From Elephas maximus indicus (lineage: Eukaryota > Chordata > Mammalia > Proboscidea > Elephantidae), in contig NC_064819.1 in the NCBI RefSeq assembly GCF_024166365.1, positions 164,304,793-164,368,792 on the forward strand: a DNA stretch of 64,000 nt. The letters run 5' to 3'. The notes under the pieces were generated by a model, which saw only the letters and a program-made list of their open reading frames with translations, was not told the DNA's origin and made no database searches. Shown piece after piece: positions 37,206 to 49,203 of this stretch. The position numbers and the translations under genes were made by a program. The number at the start of each line of letters is the position of its first letter. Within the stretch, counting starts at the first letter, position 1.

Positions 37206-37678
37206 CTGAAAGAACATAAAGAATTTAAGTGAATATTATGAAAGCATTTTCAATAATTTAGTGCATCAGGTAATAATGATATTATTTAACTAATTTTTAT
37301 CTTGAAATTATGTAGGGGGGATAAGGAGGAGGTACCAGGTAAGTCTAGAGAAAGAAGGGAAAGATCATACAGTCTTACAGTTCAATTACAGTTTTGATAG
37401 TTTATCCTAAGTGTAACAGAATGCCACAGTGTTTTTTAAGCAGGGGAGTGATAGTATCAATTTACATTTTAAAACATAACTTTGACTAATGTTATTACAT
37501 CAGATTAGAGAGCAATAGGAATGGAAACAAATTAGGAAAGTAGCAATGGATCTGGAGAGAAGTAGATAGATTATACATATTTTCAGATAGAACCAGTAAT
37601 GAATTAGATACAAAAGATGAGGGAGAGGAAAATGTCAAAATGACTACCATGGAAGGGGAAAAGCAGGTGAGGATTTAT

Positions 37679-37900
37679 CAATGGTTCTCAATCGGAGAAG
37701 CATTTCACCCTCAGGGGACATTCTGCAATATCTGGAGACAATTTTAGTTGGCACAACTTGGGAAGGGAGGATTTTGTATCTGGTATCTAGTGGGTAGAGG
37801 CCAGGGATGCTACTAAATACAGTGTACGGGACAGCTCCCCATAACAGAATTATCTAACACAAATGCTGATAGTGCTGAGGTTAAAAACTCTAGATGAAAC
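37679..37900 (+). mobile_element. MER20-like DNA transposon relic
   Basis: GGTTCTCAATCGGAGAAGCA, GGGGACATTCTGCAATATCT, ATCTAGTGGGTAGAGGCCAG, GGGATGCTACTAAA and TGCTGATAGTGCTGAGGTTA follow the MER20 (hAT-Charlie) consensus over its full length of about 220 bp, as recalled. Confidence 0.7.
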
Positions 37901-38260
37901 AAGACTTGCTGAAGTTGATAATAGTTTAAGCTCAGGTTTTTCTCAGGTTTTAATTGTTAAAGCTGGATTATGCCATTCTGTCTACTTTTGTTAAAAGGTT
38001 AAAAATAAAATAAGATTAAAAGATAGGAAAAATAACTGCCAGGTTTCTGGCTTGATTACCTGAGCAATGGAGATGCCACTTAGACAGATGAGAAGACTGG
38101 AAGAGATACGCGTTTTATTTTGTTTGGAACTTTTATTTTGGGGACTCAAGGAAGAGATTCTCAAAAGGCTTATCACATTGCAGAAAACTAACCTCAGCCA
38201 AGTTTACTCATTACTGCATAAAATATTTTTCTGTATTTTACCGTCACCTATCTGTTTTGT

Positions 38261-38427
38261 TGGAAACCCTGGTGGCATAGAGATTAAGTGCTACAGCTGC
38301 CGGCCAAGAGATCTGCAGTTTGAATCCACCAGGCACTCCTTGGAAACTCTATCAGGCAGTTCTACTCTGCCCTGTAGGGTCACTGTGAGTCAGAATCGAT
38401 TCAAAGCCAACGGGTTTGGTTTCGGTT
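38261..38427 (+). mobile_element. AfroSINE
   Basis: TGGAAACCCTGGTGGCATAG head and GAGTCAGAATCGATTCAAAG tail. Near-perfect target repeat TATCTGTTTTGT / TATCTGGTTTGT. Confidence 0.92.
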
Positions 38428-39025
38428 TATCTGGTTTGTTTATCTTTATGAGATCCAATGATCAAATAAAAGCATATGTTTAAAAGTATTTTACCAATTG
38501 TAATATGTTATGCCAGTACTACCTTAATTGTTCACAATCTTCTCACCTAAAACTCTTAGAGGTTCTTTGGGTCCTTGTCTAAATAGCACTCAAAATTCAG
38601 TCAACTATTTACTGAGTACTCTACCACTTGCCTGTAAAAATAGATACAGATCTGTGAAGAAAACAAGTCACAGAAAACATTCCCCAAAACATCCTTTCCA
38701 ATAAACCATGATCAAATTTAAACAATTTATTTACAGTTATCAGGCTTATAATAGGTGCTCGATATTCACTGATTTATTTTTAAAATATAATAAAAATATA
38801 AAATAATTATTCACTTGAAAAATACTGAAATGTCAAGAAATTTTTATTGACGTTATAAATTTAGTTTTCACTTGTTACAGAATACATTGTTCTGTTTAAG
38901 AGCACAAATAGTTAAAAATCAGCCTGTTGACTGTAAATTTGGAATTTGGGGAAAAAAGACAGCCTCAAGATAACTTAATTCTAGTTGTTTTCATTAGAAG
39001 TAACACTTTTTTTTTTTTTTTTTTT

Positions 39026-39156
39026 GAGTATTGGCTGCTAACCAAAAAGGTTGGCAGTTTGAATCTACTCGCTGCTCTTGGGGCAGTTCTGCTCTGTCCT
39101 ATAGGGTGCTATGAGTCACAATCAACTTTAGGGCAATGGTTTTTTGGGTTTTTTTA
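39026..39156 (+). mobile_element. AfroSINE, head-truncated
   Basis: GGCTGCTAACCAAAAAGGTT to a GGGTTTTTTTAAT tail. The promoter head is missing and a T-run precedes it. Confidence 0.85.
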
Positions 39157-39245
39157 ATCTACTATGTGCCAGGTACCGTTCTAAGTGCTATAAATGTACC
39201 ATCTGGATTAATCCTTCACAACAATTGTAGAGAGTATTATTATCT
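39157..39245 (-). mobile_element. MIR fragment
   Basis: CTACTATGTGCCAGGTACCG … GATTAATCCTTCACAACAAT is reversed MIR between two AfroSINEs. Confidence 0.6.
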
Positions 39246-39266
39246 TTTAAATAAATATCTTTATAC

Positions 39267-39473
39267 ACCAAAACCAAATCTGTTTCCTTCGAGTCAATTC
39301 CAACTTATAGCAACCACACAGGACAGAGCAGAACTGCCCCATAGGATTTCCAAGGCTGTAAATCTTTACAGAAGCAGACTGCCACATCTTTCTCCCAAGA
39401 TGCAGCTGGTGAATTCAAACCACCAACTCTCCGTTAACAGCTGAGCACTTAACCACTGTGCTACCAGGGATCC
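39267..39473 (-). mobile_element. AfroSINE, long variant
   Basis: ACCAAAACCAAATCTGTTTC … GGCTGTAAATCTTTACAGAA … CTACCAGGGATCC, reversed. Confidence 0.9.
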
Positions 39474-39575
39474 TTAGATTTACTGAATCAGAAATTCTAG
39501 GAATGGAGCTCAGCAATCTGTTTTAATAAGCCCTCCCAGTGATTCTGATATGCCCTTAAGTCTGAGACCACTGCT
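39474..39575 (-). mobile_element. MER5-like fragment
   Basis: ACTGAATCAGAAATTCTAGG … CCAGTGATTCTGATATGCCC … CTGAGACCACTGC follows MER5-type hAT non-autonomous elements. It abuts an AfroSINE at 39267-39473. Confidence 0.5.
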
Positions 39576-40160
39576 TTACTTGGACTACGGTGAAATCTGG
39601 ATTGAGCTGCCATACGATGACATCATCTCCCTTTCCCTTGGCTTCAAAGCATCATTTACACATTAAGTTCCCCTCTGTTCTTTTCTCATTCTCCCCAATA
39701 ATGTTACTTGGAGCCAACAAATTAAAACCCAAATGCAGGCTTGGGCACCACCAAATCCCTGTGGATATATTAAGTTAAAAAAATGATTTCCTATATGATC
39801 CAGGATATTCTTATGTTAATTTTAGAACCCTGAAATAAAAACACGAAGTTAAAATATTTTTGCCTTGAAAACAACTTGAACATCCCTGAAAACTCAAAAA
39901 AACCCTAGGAGTCTATAGGTTCTAGTTAGAAATGTATTGTTGTGAAGTGTAGGGAATGCTTTTCGATAATGTTCACTTATACCACTTGATAATGTTGAAT
40001 TTTACCTGAATCCTATGAATACAGCAATGGCTAAAGATATCCCCCCCACCCTTTGTGTTCAGGAAGTGACTCACTACAAATAACCACTCTTCCTGTATGA
40101 CTCTGATAAGACTCATGATGCCCCCTTGTTTACCTACGACAAGGCCAGACACCAAAGCTC

Positions 40161-40375
40161 AAACAAAACTCATTGCCTCAAGTAGATTTCAACTCATAAG
40201 GAGCCCTGGTGGTGTAGTGGTTAAGCACTCAGCTACTAACCACAAGGTCGGCAGTTTGAAGCCACCAGCTGCTCCTCAGGAGAAAGATGTGGCAGTCTGC
40301 TTCCATAAAGATTACAGCCTTGGAAACCCTATGGGGGCATTTCCACTCTAACCTACAGATCGCTGAGAGTGGGAT
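40161..40375 (+). mobile_element. AfroSINE inserted beside a reversed AfroSINE stub
   Basis: A short reversed tail (CATTGCCTCAAGTAGATTTC, 40171) is followed from 40200 by a plus-strand copy, GGAGCCCTGGTGGTGTAGTG, whose own tail decays after 40365. Confidence 0.8.
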
Positions 40376-40554
40376 GAAGCCAGACACAGACTCTCAAATT
40401 CTATTCTTTACCTCATAAATAACTGAATTGCCTGCCCCTGTTTTTTTTTTTTTTGCTTACCAATTGGAAACAAAATGCTTGTTAACCAAATTGGTTAGAC
40501 TCCTCCCCTTCCCCCAAGTCCCTGAACTTTGGCCCACCCTCAGCCAGAGCTAAC

Positions 40555-40895
40555 ATTTGTTGTTAGTTGCCACTGAGTTGGCTCTGATTCATGGTGATTC
40601 CAAGTACAACACAGCAAAATGATGCCTGGTCCTGCACCATCTTCAAGATCATTAGTATGTTCAGGTCCATTATTGTGGCCACTGTGTATTTTGAGTGCCT
40701 TCCAAACTAACGGAATCATCTCCCAGCACTGTATCAAACAATACTCTATAGTGATCCATATGGTGTTCACTAGCTAATTTTCAGAAGACATCAGGCCTTT
40801 CTTCCTAGTCTGTCTTAGTCTGGAAGTTCTCCTGAAACCTGTCCACATGGGTAATCCTGCTGTGGTATCTGCAATATCAGTGACATACCTTCCAG
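40555..40895 (-). mobile_element. Diverged RTE 3' end, minus strand
   Basis: TTGTTGTTAGTTGCCACTGA … TACAACACAGCAAAATGATG … TATTGTGGCCACTGTGTATT follows the RTE tail pattern of 10511-10775 at lower similarity. It extends to a less recognisable part ending at 40895. Confidence 0.55.
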
Positions 40896-40902
40896 CACCA
40901 TA

Positions 40903-41061
40903 AAACCAAACCCACTGCCTTCAAGTCGATTCCGACTCATAGCGACCCTATAGGACAGAGTAGAACCGCCCCCATAGGAGGCCAAGGAGTACCTGGCATA
41001 TTCGAACTGCTGACCCTTTGGTTAGCAGCCATGGCACTTAACCACTACACCACCAGGTTTC
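40903..41061 (-). mobile_element. AfroSINE
   Basis: AAACCAAACCCACTGCCTTC … TTTGGTTAGCAGCCATGGCA. Target repeat CCTTCCAGCACCA / CCTCCAGCACCA. Confidence 0.92.
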
Positions 41062-41544
41062 CTCCAGCACCACAGCAACATGCAAACCACCACAATCCAG
41101 TAAACTGACAGATGGGTGATGGAGCCAACAAACTATCCCTTCTTTAACAGCCCCTCCTGGAGAATAGGCTGGCCTCAGAGTAAAATATTCTGATTTACTA
41201 TCTGATGACTTTATCCTTTCATCTCACTTCCTCATCTCAGTCTCTTTTTTCTAATTCTTTAGAGGCTTGCTGATCTTATAGTCAGAGTATTCTCCCTATT
41301 ACAACAGACCTACCGCAATTGTAATAGTTCCTTTGCCCCTTATTTCCCCCTTTTCATTCTGAATAAAACCTCTCCCTGTCAAAGTCTGGATTTGCTTTTT
41401 ATTGGACACACTGAAGCAGTGTGGTATACTGGAAGAGACTAGGCATCAAAAGGCTTGTTTTAGTGCCTGCATTTTTACTCTGTAACCACAAAAAAGTAAA
41501 TGATACTGTTTCTTCTACAACTTTCAAAGGAAATGGTTCAACTT

Positions 41545-41725
41545 CCTGCTGAAAATCTGCATTTCTAACAAGTCCCCAGGCCATACGAATACTGCTGGTT
41601 AGGGACCAATTCTGAGACTCACTACTAGAGCTGTGGATCTCAAAACTTATTGAACATGATAAGAATTAAACCTGGGGGTCTTGTTAAAAATGCAGATTCT
41701 GATTTAGTATATCTGGGGTTCAAAT
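41545..41725. mobile_element. MER5-like fragments, two adjoining pieces
   Basis: CTGAAAATCTGCATTTCTAA then CTCAAAACTTATTGAACATG and AGATTCTGATTTAGTATATC are MER5-type segments set next to each other. Confidence 0.5.
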
Positions 41726-42186
41726 GGGAACCAATCAGTTCGGCACCCTGGTTTCCTCATACATAAAATGAGGAAACTCAACCAGGTTCTCAATCATAGT
41801 TAAGCAGAATTACCTGAGATGTTTTTTTACAAACCATATACGCCCAGGCTTTCCCTTTCCCCTGCAGAGAATCCAGACACCACTAAGCTATCTGAAGTAC
41901 CTTCAACTCTGAACTGTGAAATTCTATATTAGCAAGTTCATTAAGAAAAATCAACTGGAACAAGTTTTCTTCACAACACAAAGAAAACTGCAAAGTGGAG
42001 GGAAGACTAGACCTTTTCCTATTTAAATTTTATGCTCCTGGATAGTATTTTCTAAATTAGCCTACAGACTGTGTTCAAGATAAAAAGGGATAAGCTGGTG
42101 TAATGTCTTTAAATATCTTACCTTGTGAAGCTCCAGATAAAATGATTGTTTTGGTACTAGATATGGACTAACAAAATTTAACTTAC

Positions 42187-42290
42187 CATATAATCCAAGT
42201 GCTCAGACTAATTACAATACAATGGGGCTCTGTTCTTGAACTCTTGAAGTGCTTCAGTGAATGCTGGCTCTCTGAGTTTTTACCACATCC
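42187..42290 (-). CDS. USP45: USP45 coding exon 3 (ZnF-UBP core)
   Basis: The 104-nt exon starts after ACCTTCAG and ends TATATG|GTAAGT, splitting a Trp codon. It encodes GCGKNSESQHSLKHFKSSRT then EPHCIVISLSTWII, about residues 92-125. The QHSLKHF and EPHC segments carry the His/Cys zinc ligands of the ZnF-UBP fold, which in this family usually recognises the free C-terminus of ubiquitin. Confidence 0.95.
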
Positions 42291-42419
42291 CTGAAGGTGA
42301 ACAGAATGCTCTTTGTATGATTTAACATATAAATTTGTTTCGAATCAATCAAAACTTAAACTATGACTCAAATTTATACTGAAAAAGTTTTATTTTTAAT
42401 TCCAAGCAGGAAGGAAAAG

Positions 42420-42930
42420 TTTCAGAAAGCATTATGTGGGGTAAAGAATTTCACTTTACCCAAAGAATATAGTCTTTGTCCTTGGTTCCTGAGTGATAAC
42501 CTCTAAAACCTTAAAATTGCCCCAGTGACAGATGTGTCTTTGATAAGGCCTCCCCTACCATACCTGAGGGTTTATGCTAATCAGGTGACTCAGGTGGAGG
42601 CTGGCCAGGCCTGAAAAACCACCACATGGTATAGGCGGACCTGGAGGGGGAGGGGGCATGATTCCATCTCTCACGCCACCTAATGAAGCCCAGTAAAGGC
42701 TCTAGGCACAGAAGCTCCACAGGCTTCCTAGTTGGTGAACGACATCGATGCATGTGGGAGGGTAGTGCACCCCCTTTTGGGATAAGGAAGCTCTGCATTC
42801 AGAACCCTGCAACACCTCACCCTGTGTCTCTTAATTTGTGTCCTTTGTGCTATAATAAAACTAATAGTAAGTATAGCACTTTCCTGAGTTCTCTGAGTCA
42901 TTCTAGTGAATTATGGAACCCAAAGACGTA
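42420..42930 (+). mobile_element. LTR-like relic
   Basis: GTGCTATAATAAAACTAATA … CTGAGTTCTCTGAGTCATTC … GTGAATTATGGAACC resembles the 3' part of an ERVL-type LTR with its poly(A) signal at 42852. The sequence downstream to about 43200 is GC-richer and may be internal sequence or flanking DNA. No viral gene is recognisable. Confidence 0.45.
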
Positions 42931-43755
42931 GTAGGAGCCAGCAGGCAGAAGCATGTGGAGCCTTGAGGACCCCAAGCTTATAGCTGGCATCTTGAAGAGA
43001 TAGTGTGAAACCTGGAATGTTGAGCCAGTAGGTCAAGAGTGAGGATGTCACAGGGGCTCCTAAGCTTACAGCTAGCGTCAGAGGTCCTGGGCAGACTTGG
43101 CAGTCTAGAGGACTGTGGCCTGTAATTTGTGAGGTCTGACCTAAAGCCGGGTGGTTAGGGTCAGAGGAAAAGTGCCACATGTGCAGCTGGTGTCAGAACA
43201 GAAGTAGGACGGAAGGGAACAGATTTGATAATAACTTGATTTTGATTTTCACACAGTTTGGTATCAGGAAAGTGAGAAATGGGATTTGATGTTCCCAGAA
43301 AATATAGATTCTTATTAAATTTAACATCTTGTAAAGAGACTAACTTGCTTTTCATTATGCAGTATTTACCTAGGCAATCATGAGCAAAGCTGATTTCCCT
43401 GTCATTTAAAAATGTATACATTCTCTGTCTCGTGCATTGTGGGACCCTGAGCATCGTGGCAGGCCAGTAGTTTCCCCTCCCCCACCCACCTACCCAACAC
43501 ACAATTCCCAAAACTGTGACAAGCTCCACCCCAACCCCATGGAGAACTACTCAGACTCAAACCAATCATAGTAATTTTCCTCACCAGATAAGTAAAGAAA
43601 CGAGGTACAATTTTGGTTTCCCCTCAGTGCAACATGAGGGGAGGCCTGCTAGATATCTCTAGGAAAGTTTTACATATTTAAATAAAAAAATAACAGGGGA
43701 GAGTTGTACTCTCTGCCCTATTTTCTGGCCTTTGGACATTGCTATGTGAGACACA

Positions 43756-43944
43756 GTGAAGCAAACGGTTAAGCACTTGACTCCTAGCTCAAATGTTGGT
43801 GGGTTCAAACCAGAGGCATCTCAGAAGACAGGCCTGGTGATCTGCTTCTGAAAGGTCACAGCTTTGAAAACCCTATGGGGCAGTTCTACTCTGCACACAT
43901 GGGATTGCCATGAGTTGGAATCAACTCGATAGAACTAACAATAA
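43756..43944 (+). mobile_element. AfroSINE, long variant
   Basis: GAAGCAAACGGTTAAGCACT head and GAGTTGGAATCAACTCGATA tail. Target repeat ATGTGAGACACA / ATGTGAGACATA. Confidence 0.9.
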
Positions 43945-44531
43945 CATGTGAGACATAATGCCTGAAGCATCTTTAGCTATCCTGAAACCATGAAGTTGAA
44001 GTTGGCATAGCAGAAAGATGGAAGAAATCTGAGTTTTTAACATTTCTCCATTGAATTAACTAACCCTGAAGTGGCCCTACTTCTGGACTTTCTATATGAG
44101 ATAATAAAGATTCCTTTTTTTTTTTAAAATAAAAAAAAAGTATACGTTTTTAATTTCACTTGAAAATTCCTTTATTATAGATATCAATAGCTTCTAAATT
44201 GTAAGATATATTAGTTTTAAAAAAAGCAGAGTAATCATTTTTCAGAGACAAAATTTGGATCAATTTCCTAAGTATATACAAATACATAAAGACAGGTTCA
44301 GATATGACAACTACTGAAAATAGGCTGGATTCCCTTTCAAAGTATTTATGATTAATTTCTGGATATAAAATACTTTTCACTTTACCTTAACTAACATTTC
44401 TAAGCTCATTTTTGTAGAGTTTCTATCTAAAAATGGAATAAATTTATCTTAAATCCTTCATGACCAAATGACAGTAAGCATTTAAGGAAAATATTTAAGA
44501 CAAACTCACACGTAAATAACACTTTTCTTAC

Positions 44532-44704
44532 CTGAAAACCACATTTGAGGCACAACCAAATATCAGAAGGAAGCACTGGGTGTCCATCATGGAATCTTCT
44601 CTCTTTTAAACACTCTGAACAAACTGACCACGGGTTCTCAGCTACTGCTGTCTTCACATGATTCACACTGACAGCATGACTCACATGTTGGCAGGTTAAA
44701 CTTC
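44532..44704 (-). CDS. USP45: USP45 coding exon 2 (start of ZnF-UBP)
   Basis: The 173-nt exon begins after GTCTTATTCAG and ends TTTTCAG|GTAAGA. With the previous G it reads GSLTCQHVSHAVSVNHVKTA, then a stretch with WSVCSECLKERR and DIWLCLKCGFQ, residues 34-91. The CQH, CSEC and CLKC elements are the first zinc ligands of the ZnF-UBP domain. Exon length and phase agree exactly with the flanking exons. Confidence 0.95.
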
Positions 44705-44834
44705 CTGAATAAGACAAAACAAAATTTGAACATGTTTTTCGCTAAACCAATTTGCTAACATCAACAAGCAAAATGCTGTCACTAAAAAAGCACAGAGATT
44801 CAAAAAACAAAACTCAAAAGGATATATACGGCAT

Positions 44835-45245
44835 GATTCCATTTATATAACATTCATAAAAATACATATGATTGTAAAGTTGGAGAACAGATTAGTGGTT
44901 GCCTAGGGTTAGAAACAGGGGTCAGGGGTGTGTGGCTACAAGGGAGTAGCACAACGGAGACTTGTGGTGATCTTGATTATGGTGGTGGTGGGTGCATGAA
45001 GCTACAATAAAACTGTATAGAGCCATAAGTACATGCATGCACACCACACAAGTGCCTGTGTAACTGGTGAAATGTGAATAGACTCCATGGATTGTACCAA
45101 TGTCAAGTATCTGATTTTGATATTTACTAGAGTTGTACAAGATGTTAACAGTGGAGGAGGCTGAATGAAGGGTTTGAGGAACCTTTCTGCACATTTTTTT
45201 TTGCACCTTCCTGTGAAGCTATAATTATTTTGAGATAAAAAGTTT
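44835..45245 (+). mobile_element. Ancient L1 (L1M-like) 3' end
   Basis: CATGATTCCATTTATATAAC, GGTTAGAAACAGGGGTCAGG, and GTGAAATGTGAATAGACTCC followed by GCTATAATTATTTTGAGAT form a typical old L1 3' UTR in plus orientation. Confidence 0.65.
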
Positions 45246-48200
45246 AATAAATAAAATAAAAGAGATTAAATATTTCTTGAATAGCTACTATGTGCCAAGC
45301 ATTTTGAATACATGTTCTTTCCATTAAGGTACACAAGTAAGATCTTTTTTCATAGACTAGCTTTGTTATGATGCTCTTCTCTTCATTGCTGGGAGAAAGG
45401 AGAGTGAAACAAACAATGGCATAATTTACAGAAACAAGAATTCTCAGAATTTTTCTTCTTAATGGGTATTACCAAATAACAAATGATTTTGCCTGGCCCC
45501 TAAATTATCCTTTAGAACAGATTCCCACCATGTGCACTGCACACAACAGCCAAAATAGACCAAATACATTTTTCATTCTTCATATAACCGCATTCTTCTC
45601 AACATGGGAGCCATTATACTTCCTTCTCCCAAATGTCTGAACATTTCAATTTCTCTACCTCAAATATTCCAAACACCAAAATTACAACTACCTACCAAAA
45701 TCAAACATCCAAGGAAGAGACTAAGGAACTTAAAGAGGGAAACAGAAGGAGATGGGGTATGTACATTTCAACTCTCTCCACTTCCCTTTCTAAATGCAAA
45801 GCATTCCTTTTCACCTACTAGTTAACTAGAGAGGCTAAGCATTACTCCTATTTCATCCTGAAGACGAAGAATGTGATTCCTAACAAGTTATTTACGATAA
45901 AATTTAATTTCAACAAAAATAATATGTAGATCTGAATAAAAGATTAAAAATCCTAACTTCAGGCTGTCCCGAACTGCTCAGGGAGGCCAAGAGAGCCACA
46001 CACCTCATGGGTTCATGTGGTAAAAGAGCTCCTTGACACAGAACAGAATTCTAGAATGGTGGCTTCAGAGCTCCAATAAAAATACTCATGACAAAGTAAG
46101 GCGAAGAGTTTTCAGAGGAGGGTCGTACAGGACTAGAAAGCAAAGATGATGATGCAAACCTTAAATGTCGAATTGGTGGGAAATTGAATAGAATAATTCA
46201 AGGCACTCATAAAACTACTAAACAGTTCACTGCATTATTCCTGGGGTCTTAAAAGCTTGCAAGTGGCCATCCAAGGCTCAATAACTGGCCCCTATTCGAA
46301 TGTAATCGATGTCACTGAATTGTACATGTAGAAACTGTTGAATTGGCATATGTTCTGCTGTGTATATTCTCAGCAACAACAAAATTAATTTAAAAAATGT
46401 TTTAAAATCCTAATTTTATACCAGGAGTAAGTTATAAGAACAGACATAAAAGAAGTAACTCTGAAGTTCTGTTTAAAAAGCAAAAACCCATGCCATTAAG
46501 GACAAGGCTGTCCAGAAGGCTGATAAATGACCATACAAATACAGGATTTAGAAATGCTTTACCAATGTCACTGCTTCATTTGAGTTTTCTATTTGAAAAT
46601 TCTTAGAAGAAAATCATTCCACAGGGTGGGATCTGGCCGGTATACAACTTAAATATTCTGAGTCTGCTATGCAAACTATAAAAATTGAAATTGTTATTGA
46701 ATTCAGAGATAAATGAATTCAAGATAAAAAGGTATTAGGCCCCTAAATTAAATCTATTAGCTTTTAAATGCCTTAATCAGATATACTTTCGTAAGTTAAA
46801 AAAAAAAAAAAAAAGTTCAAAGTTTTTGCATAAAAGCTACTGAATGCTTATCTTTTGTGGGGACAGCATGGGGGAGGTGGAGATTTCCTTTTGTGCTAAT
46901 AATTTCCTCAGTTTTGTGTATGTTTTGTAAATCATATCTCTGAATTTCATCTGACAAATAGGTCCTCTGAACAAAATATAAAAATGTATTAAAGTCAAGT
47001 TGTTTCACATTAAACAAAAACAATAATCAGAACCTTAATGTTTTCTATTTTAAATAAAAATCTCACAAGGAGGACTTCCAATTTGCAAACGGTGGCATAA
47101 AGCCAACACTTTCCCCTTCTCTTCTGCAAATCATCCAAGGGCAACAAGAAGAGGGAAAAAGACACAAAGTCCATTTTCAGAGAAACGAGGAGACTGCTGA
47201 AACACCAAGCCACGAATTACGTAGAAGGGCTCCCACCTTGCAGCAGCAGAGATCAAACAGGGAAGCATGAAGAAGGGAGCAAAGGGAAAACACTGCAGCT
47301 GCAGATTTCATAAAGGACAAGGTATGCTTCTCAGGCACAGAACAAAACCTAAATCACTGTGCTTTAACAACAATGGCAGGAGCTCACCTACATCCAATTT
47401 TGTTTGAGAAGGAGAAGCAGCAGCAAATTTCTCATTTCTTAAATGCAAAATAAAAAAGCAAGCCATACTTGCAGGAAACAGTCTGTTTCTATGGCAGGTG
47501 GGGAGAACAGATACTCTGAATTCTGAAAAAAACCTAGAGCTGCCTAGGCCTATTGGTTGGAAAGAAGGAAATGGTAAATGAGCTCAAACTGAAAACTCCA
47601 GCTAGCTCTGAACAGGGCTCTAGCCCCTCTTTTCATACAAGCATCCTAAAACTAGCTGGTCCAAAAAAGCAACCTTGCATCAAAGAATGAGTAATCAAAG
47701 AGTAACCAATGCCAGAAATTCAATGCTAAGGAAGGAAAAGAAAAGGAAAAATAAATGGCAGACAATCCCTGACTTGAAATAAAAACAAAACAGAAGCAGG
47801 AGCTCAATGACAAGATGGCAAAACAATAGGAAGGGACTGGTAGATTCAGAAAAGAAGTGGAACAAAAAAAATCACAAAAATGAAAGCAAAACTGAAAAGA
47901 GCATAAGAGAAACTGGACACTGCTGAAGGATAAAAATGAAAAGGAAATGAAGAGTTTTAAAGGATTTGAGAAAAAATGATAACTATGAGAGCCGGTAAAG
48001 GAGAGTTAACAAAAGAATAATCTGAATAATTCAGAAGAAATATTTAAATATATAATTCAGATCTCCCTTATACAGCATATTAAATATTCTGTAACATTAT
48101 CTGGGTTAAAAACACTTAAAAATGGAGATTAAAAAAAAAAGTTTTCAAATGGAGACCTGAACCGGCAAGAAAGCAAGGAAAATCCTCAGAGGCCAAAACC

Positions 48201-49103
48201 TAAGGAAAAGCATAAGGCTAAGAGAAAAACAAGGCCTGAAGCCATTAGTTCCCAAGCGCCATTTCCCAATTTCTGGTGGTTTGGAGCCTTGGTTTTAACA
48301 GGCCATGAAAAGGGGACCAAAAAAAAAAAAAAGGCACCTTTGGGAAAATTTAGAAACAGCACCATTAAAAATAGGAATAAGATAACAATGTTCATATCAT
48401 GCAAATATACAGATAAGATAAACTAGAAATACATTTTATCTTTTTCATGCCTTATTATTTGCAGAGGCTTTGATTATATTATATATTTGGAAAATCAAAT
48501 GAAAAACAATCCAAACAACATCAGAATTCAGTAAGTAACCCCGATACAAAATTCATATATAGAAATCAATAGCATTCACATATTCAATCAAGCAGGGCCT
48601 GCACTAGGGTAAGCAGCCAGGGGATTCGGTTACAAAATTTAAGGTACTCTCAGGTGCCAACTCTGCACTTGTACAACCTAAAAGTTAAATCTTGTACACC
48701 CTAGGTGTTTAGCTTGTCTCACTCTAGTCTTGGTCCTGCAAAGAACAACTAGTTAGATGATGCACATTATTACAGCAACAAAAAAGCTGAAATATCTAGT
48801 TATAAACTTAACAAGAAATGTGAAACATCTATACATAGAAAAATTTTGGCCTCTGAGGGACATAAAAGCGTTAAACAAATGGATCTCAAAGACCAAAAAT
48901 CACAAAGATGTCAATTCTAAGTGACTATAAATTATACAAAATCCCAATTGAAAAAACCAACAGGATTTTTGGAACTAGACAAGCTATTCTAAAATTCATA
49001 CAGAAAATGCTGAAAATAAAGAGTAATGGATTTATTAATTAAAAACACATATTGTTATTTATTTTCTTCAACTCTATATGGGATGCCAGATATCATGATT
49101 TAC
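45246..49103. other. USP45 intron 2 region, A-rich and mostly unassigned
   Basis: Apart from the L1 tail at 45960-46395, the sequence is A-rich. 47050-48330 has the purine-rich look of old L1 5' sequence, but I could not confirm it. No exon-like segment was found. Confidence 0.45.
45960..46395 (+). mobile_element. Old L1 3'-UTR fragment
   Basis: GGGGTCTTAAAAGCTTGCAA and GAATTGTACATGTAGAAACT, followed by ATTCTCAGCAACAAC, match the other old L1 tails in the window (9.8, 50.8, 51.6 and 52.1 kb). Plus orientation. Confidence 0.6.
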
Positions 49104-49203
49104 CAGCAACGTCATCTGAAGAGTCTTCATCATGAGGTATAGTAGGCCTTTTACTTCTTTTGGCTTTCTCAGGTAAAGCACTGGATGGCTCTTTCACCCG
49201 CAT
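49104..49203 (-). CDS. USP45: USP45 coding exon 1 with start codon
   Basis: Translation starts at 49203 (MRVKEPSSALPEKAKRSKRP). The exon itself begins at 49213 after CTTTTCAG and contains an in-frame TAA six bases before the ATG, which fixes this start. The coding part is 100 nt: 33 codons plus one base, then donor GCTG|GTAAAT. Residues 13-19 (KAKRSKR) are basic. Residues 25-31 (DEDSSDD) form the acidic motif that in USP45 is reported to bind ERCC1. Confidence 0.94.

Noticed and set aside
38067..38483. 138-codon plus-strand frame
   Set aside because: Its second half is AfroSINE sequence (38261-38427) and the first half has no conserved feature; it also runs antisense to a USP45 intron.
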